Positions 56,440 to 64,000 of a stretch of 64,000 bases of DNA are shown in pieces. The first letter of the stretch is position 1. The number at the start of each line of letters is the position of its first letter. Location of the stretch: NCBI RefSeq assembly GCF_000349845.1, contig NC_020829.1, positions 4,533,001 to 4,597,000 of the forward strand. Direction: 5' to 3'. A model generated the notes under the pieces. The model saw nothing but the letters and a program-made list of their open reading frames with translations, was not told where the DNA came from and made no database searches. Both the position numbers and the translations under genes were made by a program. This stretch comes from Pseudomonas sp. ATCC 13867. GTDB taxonomy: Bacteria > Pseudomonadota > Gammaproteobacteria > Pseudomonadales > Pseudomonadaceae.

Positions 56440-57042
56440 ATGTGGCAGAGCTACCTGAACGGCCTGCTGGTCGCCGCCGGCCTGATCATCGCCATCGGCG
56501 CGCAGAACGCCTTCGTCCTCGCCCAGAGCCTGCGCCGCGAACACCACCTGTCGGTGGCGGCACTGTGCGTGCTGTGCGACGCCATCCTGGTCAGCGCCGG
56601 AGTGTTCGGCCTGGCCAAGATCCTCGCCGAGAACCCCACGCTGCTGGCCATCGCCCGCTGGGGCGGGGTGACCTTCCTGCTCTGGTACGGGCTCAAGGCG
56701 CTGCGCCGGGCGATCGCCCCGGAAGCGATGGCCGATGCCGGGGATACGGGCCCGCGCTCGCGCCGTACCGTGCTGATGGCGGCGCTGGCGGTGACCTTGC
56801 TCAACCCGCACGTCTACCTCGACACCGTGCTGCTGATCGGCTCCCTCGGCGCCCAGCAGGCGGCGCCCGGCGCCTACGCGATGGGCGCGGCCAGCGCCTC
56901 GCTGCTATGGTTCTTCACCCTGGCCCTGGGCGCCGCCTGGCTCGCCCCCTGGCTGGCGCGGCCCACCACCTGGCGCCTGGTGGACCTGATGGTGGCGGTG
57001 ATGATGCTGGGCATGGCGGCGCAACTGGTATTCGCCGGCTGA
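56440..57042 (+). CDS. argO: LysE/ArgO-type amino-acid exporter
   Basis: A 200-residue membrane protein with 6 hydrophobic helices and the LysE start YLNGLLVAAGLIIAIGAQNAFVLAQSLRREHHL. Then LCDAILVSAGVFGLA and LNPHVYLDTVLLIGSLG. It exports lysine or arginine; the argP gene next door supports ArgO. It is separated from the ACT gene by 3 bases. Confidence 0.88.
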   Translation: MWQSYLNGLLVAAGLIIAIGAQNAFVLAQSLRREHHLSVAALCVLCDAILVSAGVFGLAKILAENPTLLAIARWGGVTFLLWYGLKALRRAIAPEAMADAGDTGPRSRRTVLMAALAVTLLNPHVYLDTVLLIGSLGAQQAAPGAYAMGAASASLLWFFTLALGAAWLAPWLARPTTWRLVDLMVAVMMLGMAAQLVFAG

Positions 57043-57363
57043 GCGCGCGCAACGGGAAAAACTCCGAACGACGATCCGTCATCCCGGTCAGTGCATAGTG
57101 AGGGGCGAACGCCAGAGCAGCACCGGTTGCACGGCCTTTGCCCCTACAGATGCTGCGTGGATATGCCACAGGTCGGGTGCTATGATCCGATCTTCGCGGC
57201 GCCGGCGGGCTCAAGCCTGCCGGACGCAACGGGTGCGCGGTCCTGTTCCTTCGCGGACGCATTGCCGCAACGCCCGTATGCCGCGACAAACACCGAACCG
57301 GCCCCGTGTACCGGTCGCGCGTTCGCCGCGCTAGCCCAGACTGAGTGAGATAGGAGAGAGAAC
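57043..57363. other. Intergenic region upstream of sodB
   Basis: 321 bases without a credible gene. It holds the putative sodB promoter at 57158-57186 and ends with a Shine-Dalgarno (AGGAGAGAGAAC) before the sodB ATG. The long leader of about 170 bases could be a target for sRNA control, which is known for superoxide dismutase genes in other bacteria; no sRNA pairing region was identified. Confidence 0.55.
57158..57186 (+). promoter_or_regulatory. Putative sigma-70 promoter of sodB
   Basis: TGGATA (57158-57163) as -35, 17-base spacer, TATGAT (57181-57186) as -10. The -10 is close to consensus; the -35 matches at 4 of 6 positions. Confidence 0.5.
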
Positions 57364-57945
57364 ATGGCTTTCGAATTGCCGCCGCTGCCTTACGCGAAGA
57401 ATGCCCTTGAGCCGCACATTTCCGCGGAAACCCTGGAATACCACCACGACAAGCACCACAACACCTACGTCGTGAACCTGAACAACCTGGTCCCGGGCAC
57501 CGAGTTCGAAGGCAAGAGCCTGGAAGACATCGTCAAGACCTCTTCGGGCGGCATCTTCAACAACGCAGCCCAGGTGTGGAACCACACCTTCTACTGGAAC
57601 TGCCTGAGCCCCAACGGCGGTGGCCAGCCCACCGGCGCCCTGGCCGATGCCATCAACGCTGCCTTCGGTTCCTTCGACAAGTTCAAGGAAGAGTTCAGCA
57701 AGACCTCCATCGGCACCTTCGGCTCCGGCTGGGGTTGGCTGGTGAAGAAGGCCGACGGCTCCCTGGCCCTGGCCAGCACCATCGGCGCCGGCTGCCCGCT
57801 GACCAGCGGCGACACCCCGCTGCTGACCTGCGACGTGTGGGAACACGCCTACTACATCGACTACCGCAACCTGCGTCCGAAGTATGTAGAAGCGTTCTGG
57901 AACCTGGTGAACTGGGACTTCGTAGCGAAGAACTTCTCTGCCTGA
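57364..57945 (+). CDS. sodB: Iron superoxide dismutase
   Basis: The 193-residue enzyme dismutates superoxide in the cytoplasm. The metal ligands are in [11 protein letters not shown] (His27-region), [10 protein letters not shown] (His about 74) and [14 protein letters not shown] (Asp and His, about 157-161). The Fe-type signature residues ([15 protein letters not shown]) are present. Iron control is expected. A terminator follows at 57966. Confidence 0.96.
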   Translation: MAFELPPLPYAKNALEPHISAETLEYHHDKHHNTYVVNLNNLVPGTEFEGKSLEDIVKTSSGGIFNNAAQVWNHTFYWNCLSPNGGGQPTGALADAINAAFGSFDKFKEEFSKTSIGTFGSGWGWLVKKADGSLALASTIGAGCPLTSGDTPLLTCDVWEHAYYIDYRNLRPKYVEAFWNLVNWDFVAKNFSA

Positions 57946-57965
57946 TCGCCCCCAGCGTGACCCTG

Positions 57966-57995
57966 GAAACCCGGCCCTGTGCCGGGTTTCTTCGT
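57966..57995 (+). terminator. Intrinsic terminator after sodB
   Basis: GAAACCCGGC-CCTGT-GCCGGGTTTC with T-rich sequence after it (TTCGTTCT), 20 bases past the sodB stop. Confidence 0.9.
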
Positions 57996-58119
57996 TCTGC
58001 ACGCGCAAGACACGGGGGTCGGCTAACCTAGAAAGTCGGGGCTGTCAAAAATGCAACGATGGCCCTTTGACGCCATAGCTCCAATTGCCAATACTCAGAC
58101 CAGTCTTTCGCCCCAGGCG

Positions 58120-60219
58120 ATGAACAAGGAAAGCCCCTTGAAACTGGACCCCCGGCACAGCCTTTCCCTCAAGCTGCTGCGAATGGTGTTGCTCGCGGCC
58201 CTCGTGGTCGGGGTGGTACTGAGCTGTGCCCAGATCGTCTTCGATGCGTACAAGGCCCGGCAGGCGGTGCACAACGACGCCCAGCGCATCCTGGCGATGG
58301 TCCGCGACCCCTCCACCCAGGCGGTCTACAGCCTGGACCGCGACATGGCGATGCAGGTCCTCGAAGGCCTGTTCCAGCATGAAGCCGTGCGCTACGCCGC
58401 CATCGGCCATCCCGACGAGCCCATGCTGGCGGAGAAGTCCCGCCCGCTGCTGGACTCCTCCACCCGCTGGCTGACCGACCCGATCCTGGGCGCCGAGCAG
58501 AACTACGCCATCCGCCTGGCCAGCCGCGGCGGTTCCAACGAATACTACGGCGACCTGAAGATCACCCTGGACACCGCGCCCTACGGCGAGGATTTCGTCA
58601 CCACCTCGGGGATCATCTTCCTTTCCGGCATCCTCCGCGCCCTGGCCATGAGCCTGGTGCTGTTCATGGTCTACCACTGGCTGCTGACCAAACCGCTGTC
58701 GAAGATCATCGAGCACCTGGCCTCGATCAACCCGGACCGCCCCAGCCAGCACAAGCTGCCGATGCTCCAGGGCCACGAGAAGGACGAGCTGGGCCTGTGG
58801 GTCAACACCGCCAACCAGTTGCTCGCCTCCATCGAGCGCAACGGCCACCTGCGCCGCGAGGCCGAAGACAGCCTGCTGCGCATCTCCCAATACGACTTTC
58901 TCACCGGCCTGCCCAATCGCAAGCTGCTGCAGCAGCGCCTGGACCAGATCCTCGAAGACGCCTCGCGCCTGCAACGCCGCGTCGCCGTACTGTGCTTGGG
59001 CCTGGATGACTTCAAGGGCATCAACGAACAGTACAGCTACCAGTTCGGCGACCAGTTGCTGATCGCCCTCGCCGACCGCCTGCGCACCCGCAGCGCGCAC
59101 CTGGGCGCCCTGGCGCGGCTGGGGGGCGACCAGTTCGCCCTGGTCCAGGCCGACATCGAGCAGCCCTACGAAGCCGCCGAACTGGCGCAGCAGATCCTCG
59201 ACGACCTGGAAGCGCCCTTCGAGCTGGACCAGCACCTGGTGCACCTGCGCGCCACCATCGGCATCACGCTGTTCCCCGAGGACGGCGAAACCACCGAGAA
59301 GCTGCTGCAGAAAGCCGAGCAGACCATGACCCTGGCCAAGAGCCGCTCGCGCAACCGCTACCAGTTCTACATCGCCAGCGTCGACAGCGAGATGCGCCGC
59401 CGCCGCGAGCTGGAAAAGGACCTGCGCGAAGCCCTGGCGCGCAGCGAACTGCATCTGGTCTATCAGCCGCAGGTGGATTACCGCGATCACCGCGTGATCG
59501 GCGTCGAGGCACTGCTGCGCTGGCAGCACCCGACCCAGGGCTGGGTCGCGCCGGACCTGTTCATTCCGTTGGCGGAGCAGAACGGCAGCATCTTCAGCAT
59601 CGGCGAGTGGGTGCTCGACCAGTCCTGCCGGCAACTGCGCGACTGGCACGACCAGGGTTTCGACGACCTGCGCCTGGCGGTCAACCTGTCCACCGTGCAG
59701 CTGCGCCACAATGCCCTGCCACGGGTGGTCAGCAACCTGTTGCAGATGCACCGCCTGCCGCCGCGCTCGCTGGAGCTGGAAATCACCGAGACCGGTCTGA
59801 TGGAGGACATCTCCACCGCCGCCCAGCACCTGCTCAGCCTGCGCCGCGCCGGCGCCCTGATCGCCATCGACGACTTCGGCACCGGCTACTCGTCGCTGAG
59901 CTATCTCAAGAGCCTGCCGCTGGACAAGATCAAGATCGACAAGAGCTTCGTCCAGGACCTGCTGCTGGACGACGACGACGCCACCATCGTTCGCGCCATC
60001 ATCCAGCTCGGCAAGAGCCTGGGCATGCAAGTGATCGCCGAGGGCGTGGAGACGGTCGAACAGGAGGCCTACATCATCGCCCAGGGTTGCCACGAGGGTC
60101 AGGGCTATCTCTACAGCAAGCCGCTGCCGGCGCGCGAGCTGACCCTCTACCTCAAGCAGGCCCGGCGCCTGGCCGAAGCCGCCGGCGGCGGCTCCGGCGG
60201 CTCGGTCGAGCGCCACTGA
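58120..60219 (+). CDS. bifA: c-di-GMP phosphodiesterase BifA-like (degenerate GGDEF + EAL)
   Basis: The 699-residue membrane protein has a helix at residues 18-38, a periplasmic sensor domain (about 40-160), a second helix (about 162-188), a HAMP-like linker, then GGDEF with altered motif GGDQF (335-339) and EAL (463-465 in VIGVEALLRWQHP). The GGDQF site predicts no cyclase activity, as described for BifA, and the EAL motif is intact with DDFGTGYSSLSYL and KIDKSFV further on. It lowers c-di-GMP, opposing SadC. Start ATG 58120; the upstream in-frame GTG codons have no SD. Confidence 0.93.
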   Translation: MNKESPLKLDPRHSLSLKLLRMVLLAALVVGVVLSCAQIVFDAYKARQAVHNDAQRILAMVRDPSTQAVYSLDRDMAMQVLEGLFQHEAVRYAAIGHPDEPMLAEKSRPLLDSSTRWLTDPILGAEQNYAIRLASRGGSNEYYGDLKITLDTAPYGEDFVTTSGIIFLSGILRALAMSLVLFMVYHWLLTKPLSKIIEHLASINPDRPSQHKLPMLQGHEKDELGLWVNTANQLLASIERNGHLRREAEDSLLRISQYDFLTGLPNRKLLQQRLDQILEDASRLQRRVAVLCLGLDDFKGINEQYSYQFGDQLLIALADRLRTRSAHLGALARLGGDQFALVQADIEQPYEAAELAQQILDDLEAPFELDQHLVHLRATIGITLFPEDGETTEKLLQKAEQTMTLAKSRSRNRYQFYIASVDSEMRRRRELEKDLREALARSELHLVYQPQVDYRDHRVIGVEALLRWQHPTQGWVAPDLFIPLAEQNGSIFSIGEWVLDQSCRQLRDWHDQGFDDLRLAVNLSTVQLRHNALPRVVSNLLQMHRLPPRSLELEITETGLMEDISTAAQHLLSLRRAGALIAIDDFGTGYSSLSYLKSLPLDKIKIDKSFVQDLLLDDDDATIVRAIIQLGKSLGMQVIAEGVETVEQEAYIIAQGCHEGQGYLYSKPLPARELTLYLKQARRLAEAAGGGSGGSVERH

Positions 60220-60278
60220 CGCCACCCCGTTCGCTTATCCCCAGTCGATCGACGCCCCAGCGTCGGCGCCATGCCCTG

Positions 60279-60356
60279 CAGGAGCGAGCTTGCTCGCGAA
60301 CCGCCCAGACGCCGGAACCACCGGGAAACACGGTTCGCGAGCAAGCTCGCTCCTAC
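60279..60356. repeat. REP-like extragenic element (family 1)
   Basis: A 78-bp copy: CAGGAGCGAGCTTGCTCGCG at the left and GCGAGCAAGCTCGCTCCTAC at the right, in the 317-base gap between bifA and the imelysin gene. This gap also holds a Fur box at 60452-60470. Confidence 0.85.
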
Positions 60357-60451
60357 GAAAAGCAAACACCCCGCGGCCAAGGCGACGCTCACCGCCCTGC
60401 TGGCGACGTGCTGGCCCCATGACGAAAAGCTCCCTCGAACCAGCTCTTTTC

Positions 60452-60470
60452 AAAAATGAAAATCTTTCGC
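60452..60470 (+). promoter_or_regulatory. Putative Fur box upstream of icmP operon
   Basis: AAAAATGAAAATCTTTCGC matches the Fur consensus GATAATGATAATCATTATC at 13 of 19 positions. It ends 66 bases upstream of the imelysin start at 60537. The region is AT-rich compared with the genome. Confidence 0.7.
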
Positions 60471-60536
60471 ATTATGTTGCGGTTTTACTTTCGCACGCCT
60501 ATTTCGCGCGCCTCCTACACACCAAAGGAATCCGTC

Positions 60537-61880
60537 ATGACACGTATGCCCTGGGCCACTGCCAGCCTGCTGGCCATCGCCATCTCCCTCGCCGGCTGTG
60601 GCGATGACAAGAAAGCCGAAGCCCCCGCGAACCAGGCCGCCACCCCGGCAGCCAGTGCCCAGAGCAACGCCCCCGCGGCCGCCAAGGTCGACGAAGCCGC
60701 AGTCAAGGCCGTAGTGAAGAACTATGCCGACATCGCCGAAGCCACCTTCGGCGATGCCCTGACCACCGCCAAGACCCTGCAGGCCGCCGTCGACGCGCTG
60801 ATCGCCAAGCCCAGCGAAGAAACCCTGAAGGCCGCCCGCGAAGCCTGGCTCGCCGCGCGCAAGCCCTACTCGCAGAGTGAAGGCTTCCGCTTCGGCAACG
60901 CCGTGGTCGACGACTGGGAAGGCGCGGTCAACGCCTGGCCGCTGGACGAAGGCCTGATCGACTACGTCGCCAAGGACTACCAGCACGCCGAAGGCAACGC
61001 CGGCGCCACCGCCAACATCGTCGCCAACACCGAGATCCAGGTCGGCGAAGACAAGATCGACGTGAAGGAAATCACCGGCGAGAAGCTGCTGAGCCTGAAC
61101 GAGCTGGGCGGCTCCGAGGCCAACGTCGCCACCGGTTACCACGCCATCGAGTTCCTGCTCTGGGGCCAGGACCTGAACGGCACCCAGCCGGGCCCGGGCG
61201 ACCGCAAGTACACCGACTACGTCCAGGGCAAGGACTGCAGCAATGGTCACTGCGACCGTCGCGCCGCCTACCTGAAGGCCGTCACCGACCTGCTGGTCGC
61301 GCAGATGGAAGAGATGGTCGGCAACTGGAAAGCCGGCGTGGCCGACAACTACCGCGCCAAGCTGGAAGCCGACAGCGCCGACAACAACCTGCGCAAGATG
61401 TTCTTCGGCCTGGGCAGCCTGTCCCTGGGCGAACTGGCCGGCGAGCGCATGAAAGTCGCCCTGGAAGCCAACTCCACCGAAGACGAGCACGACTGCTTCA
61501 GCGACGACACCCACCACACCCTGTTCTTCGATGCCAAGGGCATCCGCAACATCTACACCGGCGAGTACAAGCGTGTGGACGGCAGCGTCGTGAAGGGCCC
61601 AAGCCTGTCCGACCTGGTGGCCAAGGCCAACGCCCAGGCCGACAGCGACGTGAAGGCCGACCTGGAAGCCACCGAGGCCAAGATGCAGGCCATCGTCGAC
61701 CGTGCCGAGAAGGACGGCGTGCACTTCGACCAGATGATCGCCCCGGACGCCAAGGACGATCAGCAGAAGATCCGCGACGCCATCGCCTCGCTGGTCAAGC
61801 AGACCGGCGCCATCGAGAAGGCCGCGGCCGCCGTTGGCGTGCAGGACCTGAAGCCGGACACCGCCGATCACCAGTTCTGA
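60537..61880 (+). CDS. icmP: Imelysin-family peptidase-like lipoprotein (IcmP)
   Basis: The 447-residue predicted lipoprotein has lipobox LAGC (Cys21), a low-complexity alanine-rich linker (about 28-50) and the imelysin domain with GxHxxE as GYHAIEFLLWGQD (Gly200-Glu205). It corresponds to PA4370 (insulin-cleaving metalloproteinase); the family binds iron in other bacteria. First gene of an operon with a di-haem protein and a second imelysin. A Fur box precedes it, so it is likely iron-repressed. Start ATG 60537 was chosen for the signal peptide. Confidence 0.92.
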   Translation: MTRMPWATASLLAIAISLAGCGDDKKAEAPANQAATPAASAQSNAPAAAKVDEAAVKAVVKNYADIAEATFGDALTTAKTLQAAVDALIAKPSEETLKAAREAWLAARKPYSQSEGFRFGNAVVDDWEGAVNAWPLDEGLIDYVAKDYQHAEGNAGATANIVANTEIQVGEDKIDVKEITGEKLLSLNELGGSEANVATGYHAIEFLLWGQDLNGTQPGPGDRKYTDYVQGKDCSNGHCDRRAAYLKAVTDLLVAQMEEMVGNWKAGVADNYRAKLEADSADNNLRKMFFGLGSLSLGELAGERMKVALEANSTEDEHDCFSDDTHHTLFFDAKGIRNIYTGEYKRVDGSVVKGPSLSDLVAKANAQADSDVKADLEATEAKMQAIVDRAEKDGVHFDQMIAPDAKDDQQKIRDAIASLVKQTGAIEKAAAAVGVQDLKPDTADHQF

Positions 61881-61929
61881 TCCGCACAGGTCGGCGCTGC
61901 GGCTCCACGCCGCAGCGCCGGTCCGGCCC

Positions 61930-61962
61930 CGACAGAGCCCCGCCATGCGGGGCTTTGTCGTT
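61930..61962 (+). terminator. Hairpin terminator after icmP
   Basis: Arms CGACAGAGCCCCGC / GCGGGGCTTTGTCG (one mismatch) with loop CAT, followed by TTTTC, 50 bases after the stop. Confidence 0.85.
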
Positions 61963-61987
61963 TTCGCGGGTGAAAGGGGTCGATTCT

Positions 61988-62015
61988 CAAATACAAATTT
62001 TTCATATTTGCATTT
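61988..62015. promoter_or_regulatory. AT-rich Fur-like site upstream of di-haem gene
   Basis: CAAATA (61988-61993) and TATTTG (62005-62010) form an inverted repeat around CAAATTTTTCA, continued by CATTTG. The reverse strand reads CAAATGCAAATATGAAAAAT, similar to Pseudomonas Fur boxes from memory. A terminator precedes it, so the di-haem gene seems to have its own promoter. Confidence 0.55.
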
Positions 62016-62068
62016 GACGCCCCTGATAAGATGGCGCGCTGCCATTTCACGTTCTGGAACTGAAGTCG

Positions 62069-63490
62069 ATGCTCCACCGTCGCGCCGCCCTGCTCGTACC
62101 GCTGCTTTCCGTCCTCGCCCTTGCCGCATGCAAGCCGGAGACCTCCCGGCATGCCGTGGCCGAGCCGGGCGAAGCGCTTTCCGGCGGCGCCGCCACGGTC
62201 GGCCAGAGTGATCGCAATGCCTACTCCATGCCCTCGGCCAACCTCACGCCGAGTCGCCGCCTGGACTTCAGCGTGGGCAACAGCTTCTTCCGCAACCCCT
62301 GGGTGATCGCCCCGTCCACCACCACCGCGCGTGACGGCCTGGGCCCGCTGTTCAACACCAACGCCTGCCAGAACTGCCACATCAAGGACGGTCGCGGCCA
62401 CCCGCCGGAGCCCAATGACGTCAACGCCGTCTCCATGCTGGTGCGCCTGTCGATCCCGGCCGGACCGGAAGATGCGCGCACCCTCAAGCGCCTCGGCGTG
62501 GTGCCCGAGCCGGTGTACGGAGGCCAGTTGCAGGATTCGGCGATCCCCGGCGTGGCGCCCGAAGGCAAGGTGCGGGTGGACTACCAGCCGGTGCCGGTGA
62601 CCTTCAAGGACGGCACCGTGGTCGAGCTGCGCAAGCCGACCCTGCGCATCAGCAACCTCGGCTACGGCCCGATGCAGACCAACACCCTGTTCTCCGCACG
62701 CATCGCCCCGCCGATGATCGGCCTGGGCCTGCTGGAATCCATTCGCGAGGAGGACATCCTCGCCAACGCCGACCCGGACGACGGCAACGGAGACGGAATC
62801 CGTGGCCACGCCAACCAGGTCTGGGACGATGCGCGCAATCAAACCGCGCTCGGCCGCTTCGGCTGGAAGGCCGGGCAGCCCAACGTCGCCCAGCAGAATG
62901 CCCACGCCTTCTCCGGTGACATGGGTCTGACCAGCGACCTGATCCCCACCGATGACTGCACCGAGGCCCAGGTCGACTGCCGCAACGCCCTCGATGGCGG
63001 CAAGCCGGAAGTCAGCCAGCGCATCTTCGACCAGGTCGCCTTCTACGCCCGCAACCTCGCGGTGCCGGCACGGCGCAAGGTCGACGACCCGCAGGTGCTG
63101 ACCGGCAAGGGGCTGTTCTTCGACAGCGGCTGCAGCAGTTGCCACACCCCGAAATTCACCACCGGGCCCAACGCCGCCGAGCCGGAGCTGGCCAACCAGG
63201 TCATCCGTCCCTACAGCGATTTGCTGCTGCATGACATGGGCGACGGTCTCGCGGACAATCGCCCGGAATTTCTTGCCAGCGGGCGCGACTGGCGCACGCC
63301 GCCGCTGTGGGGCATCGGCCTGACCGAAACGGTCAACGGCCACACCCAGTTCCTCCACGACGGCCGCGCCCGCAACCTGCTCGAAGCCGTGCTCTGGCAC
63401 GGCGGCGAAGCCGAAGCGGCCAAGCAGCGCGTACTGACTTTCGACGCCGGGCAGCGCGATGCCCTGCTGGCGTTCCTGAACTCACTCTAA
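62069..63490 (+). CDS. Di-haem c-type cytochrome-like protein, DUF1111
   Basis: A 473-residue lipoprotein (lipobox LAAC, Cys21) with two haem c motifs, CQNCH (about residues 100-104) and CSSCH (about 355-359). Between them is an EF-hand-like DPDDGNGDGIRG (about 236-247). DUF1111 proteins are thiol-oxidoreductase-like and are usually next to imelysin genes, as here. The periplasmic job may be redox handling of iron captured by the imelysin partners (inference). Start ATG 62069. Confidence 0.9.
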   Translation: MLHRRAALLVPLLSVLALAACKPETSRHAVAEPGEALSGGAATVGQSDRNAYSMPSANLTPSRRLDFSVGNSFFRNPWVIAPSTTTARDGLGPLFNTNACQNCHIKDGRGHPPEPNDVNAVSMLVRLSIPAGPEDARTLKRLGVVPEPVYGGQLQDSAIPGVAPEGKVRVDYQPVPVTFKDGTVVELRKPTLRISNLGYGPMQTNTLFSARIAPPMIGLGLLESIREEDILANADPDDGNGDGIRGHANQVWDDARNQTALGRFGWKAGQPNVAQQNAHAFSGDMGLTSDLIPTDDCTEAQVDCRNALDGGKPEVSQRIFDQVAFYARNLAVPARRKVDDPQVLTGKGLFFDSGCSSCHTPKFTTGPNAAEPELANQVIRPYSDLLLHDMGDGLADNRPEFLASGRDWRTPPLWGIGLTETVNGHTQFLHDGRARNLLEAVLWHGGEAEAAKQRVLTFDAGQRDALLAFLNSL

Positions 63491-63505
63491 GGAGCCGAGC
63501 CGAAC

Positions 63506-64000
63506 ATGTTCCGCCCCCGTCTACTGATCACCAGCCTCGCCATCGCCCTGGGCGCCTGCGCGCCCACCGACCCGCAGGCCACCACCAGCGCCACGCTGGC
63601 CCAGCAGGTGATCCTGCCGACCTACAGCCGCTGGGTGGACGCCGACCGCGCCCTGGCCGCCAGCGCCCTGGCCTACTGCCAGGGCAACGAGGACCTGGCC
63701 AAGGCCCGCGCCGACTTCATGGCCGCGCAGAAGGCCTGGGCCGAGCTGCAGCCGCTGCTGGTCGGCCCGCTGGCCGAGGGCAACCGCGCCTGGCAGGTGC
63801 AGTTCTGGCCGGACAAGAAGAACCTCGTGGCGCGCCAGGTCGAGCAACTGCTCAACAGCGGCAACGCGATTTCTCCGGCGACCCTGGATAAGTCCAGCGT
63901 CGTGGTCCAGGGTCTGACCGCCTACGAATACATCCTCTACGACGCCAGGATCGACCTGGCCAACGCCGAGACCAAGGCGCGCTACTGCCCGCTGCTGGAA
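63506..64000 (+). CDS. Second imelysin-family lipoprotein (3' end outside window)
   Basis: The frame is open from ATG 63506 to the window end (165 codons). The N-terminus has a signal peptide with lipobox LGAC (Cys18). An imelysin-like helical region follows. The motif region is GLTAYEYILYD instead of GxHxxE, with Thr where the metal-binding His usually stands. A GGAG lies upstream. It starts 16 bases after the DUF1111 stop. It is the third gene of the iron-related operon; the C-terminus lies outside. Confidence 0.8.
   Translation, partial: MFRPRLLITSLAIALGACAPTDPQATTSATLAQQVILPTYSRWVDADRALAASALAYCQGNEDLAKARADFMAAQKAWAELQPLLVGPLAEGNRAWQVQFWPDKKNLVARQVEQLLNSGNAISPATLDKSSVVVQGLTAYEYILYDARIDLANAETKARYCPLLE

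Overview
The window is a contiguous stretch of a high-GC Pseudomonas chromosome. From remembered locus numbers, gene content and order from about 7.8 kb onward follow the P. aeruginosa PAO1 block PA4313-PA4371 (purU, mvaT, sbcB, pykA, sadC, fumarase, olsBA, pyeR-pyeM-xenB, feoABC, sodB, bifA, icmP). The first 6.6 kb follow PA4642-PA4647 (LysR regulator, phosphoribosyltransferases, upp, uraA). Flanking accessory genes and many intergenic repeats differ from PAO1, so a relative in the P. aeruginosa group (for example near P. nitroreducens or P. citronellolis) is my guess. No rRNA, tRNA, CRISPR array, prophage or transposase was seen.

Layout. 0-7.8 kb: LysR/aldehyde dehydrogenase pair, then purine and pyrimidine salvage (hpt, upp, uraA) and a flippase-like membrane protein. 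7.8-11 kb: purU, the H-NS-like silencer mvaT and exonuclease I (sbcB), with a 20-bp perfect bidirectional terminator between mvaT and sbcB. 11.3-18.2 kb: a tightly overlapping six-gene operon, RDD / SpoIIM / DUF4129 / DUF4350 / MoxR ATPase / DUF58, that looks like one membrane-associated machine of unknown job. 18.5-21.8 kb: PilZ protein, small envelope proteins and a UspA protein behind a possible ANR site. 21.8-28.5 kb: pyruvate kinase, an enoyl-CoA hydratase / ferredoxin reductase / diguanylate cyclase (sadC) operon, and class I fumarase. Between pykA and this operon lies a 113-bp-spaced tandem repeat carrying perfect DnaA boxes.

28.7-44.5 kb: small regulators, DJ-1 protein, lipoprotein, GNAT and membrane acyltransferases, a phospholipase D/YceI pair, a LysR/MFS divergent pair, a second YceI, a serine hydrolase operon bracketed by long direct repeats, an ODP-type metalloprotein, a short acyl-CoA dehydrogenase-like protein, ornithine lipid synthesis (olsBA) and an ANR-box UspA protein. 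44.5-52.7 kb: ACP phosphodiesterase, the pyeR-pyeM-xenB operon with its operator, feoABC with a Fur box, and a coiled-coil membrane protein. 52.8-60.2 kb: two oxidoreductase-like proteins, argP divergent from an ACT protein and an amino-acid exporter, sodB and the c-di-GMP phosphodiesterase bifA. 60.5-64 kb: a probably Fur-controlled imelysin / di-haem DUF1111 / imelysin operon, cut by the window end.

Recurring themes are c-di-GMP (sadC makes it, bifA degrades it, a PilZ protein may bind it), iron (feo, icmP operon, sodB), oxygen limitation (two UspA genes with ANR-like boxes) and membrane lipid or envelope remodelling (olsBA, PLD, YceI, flippase-like). At least eleven REP-like extragenic elements lie in gaps between genes.
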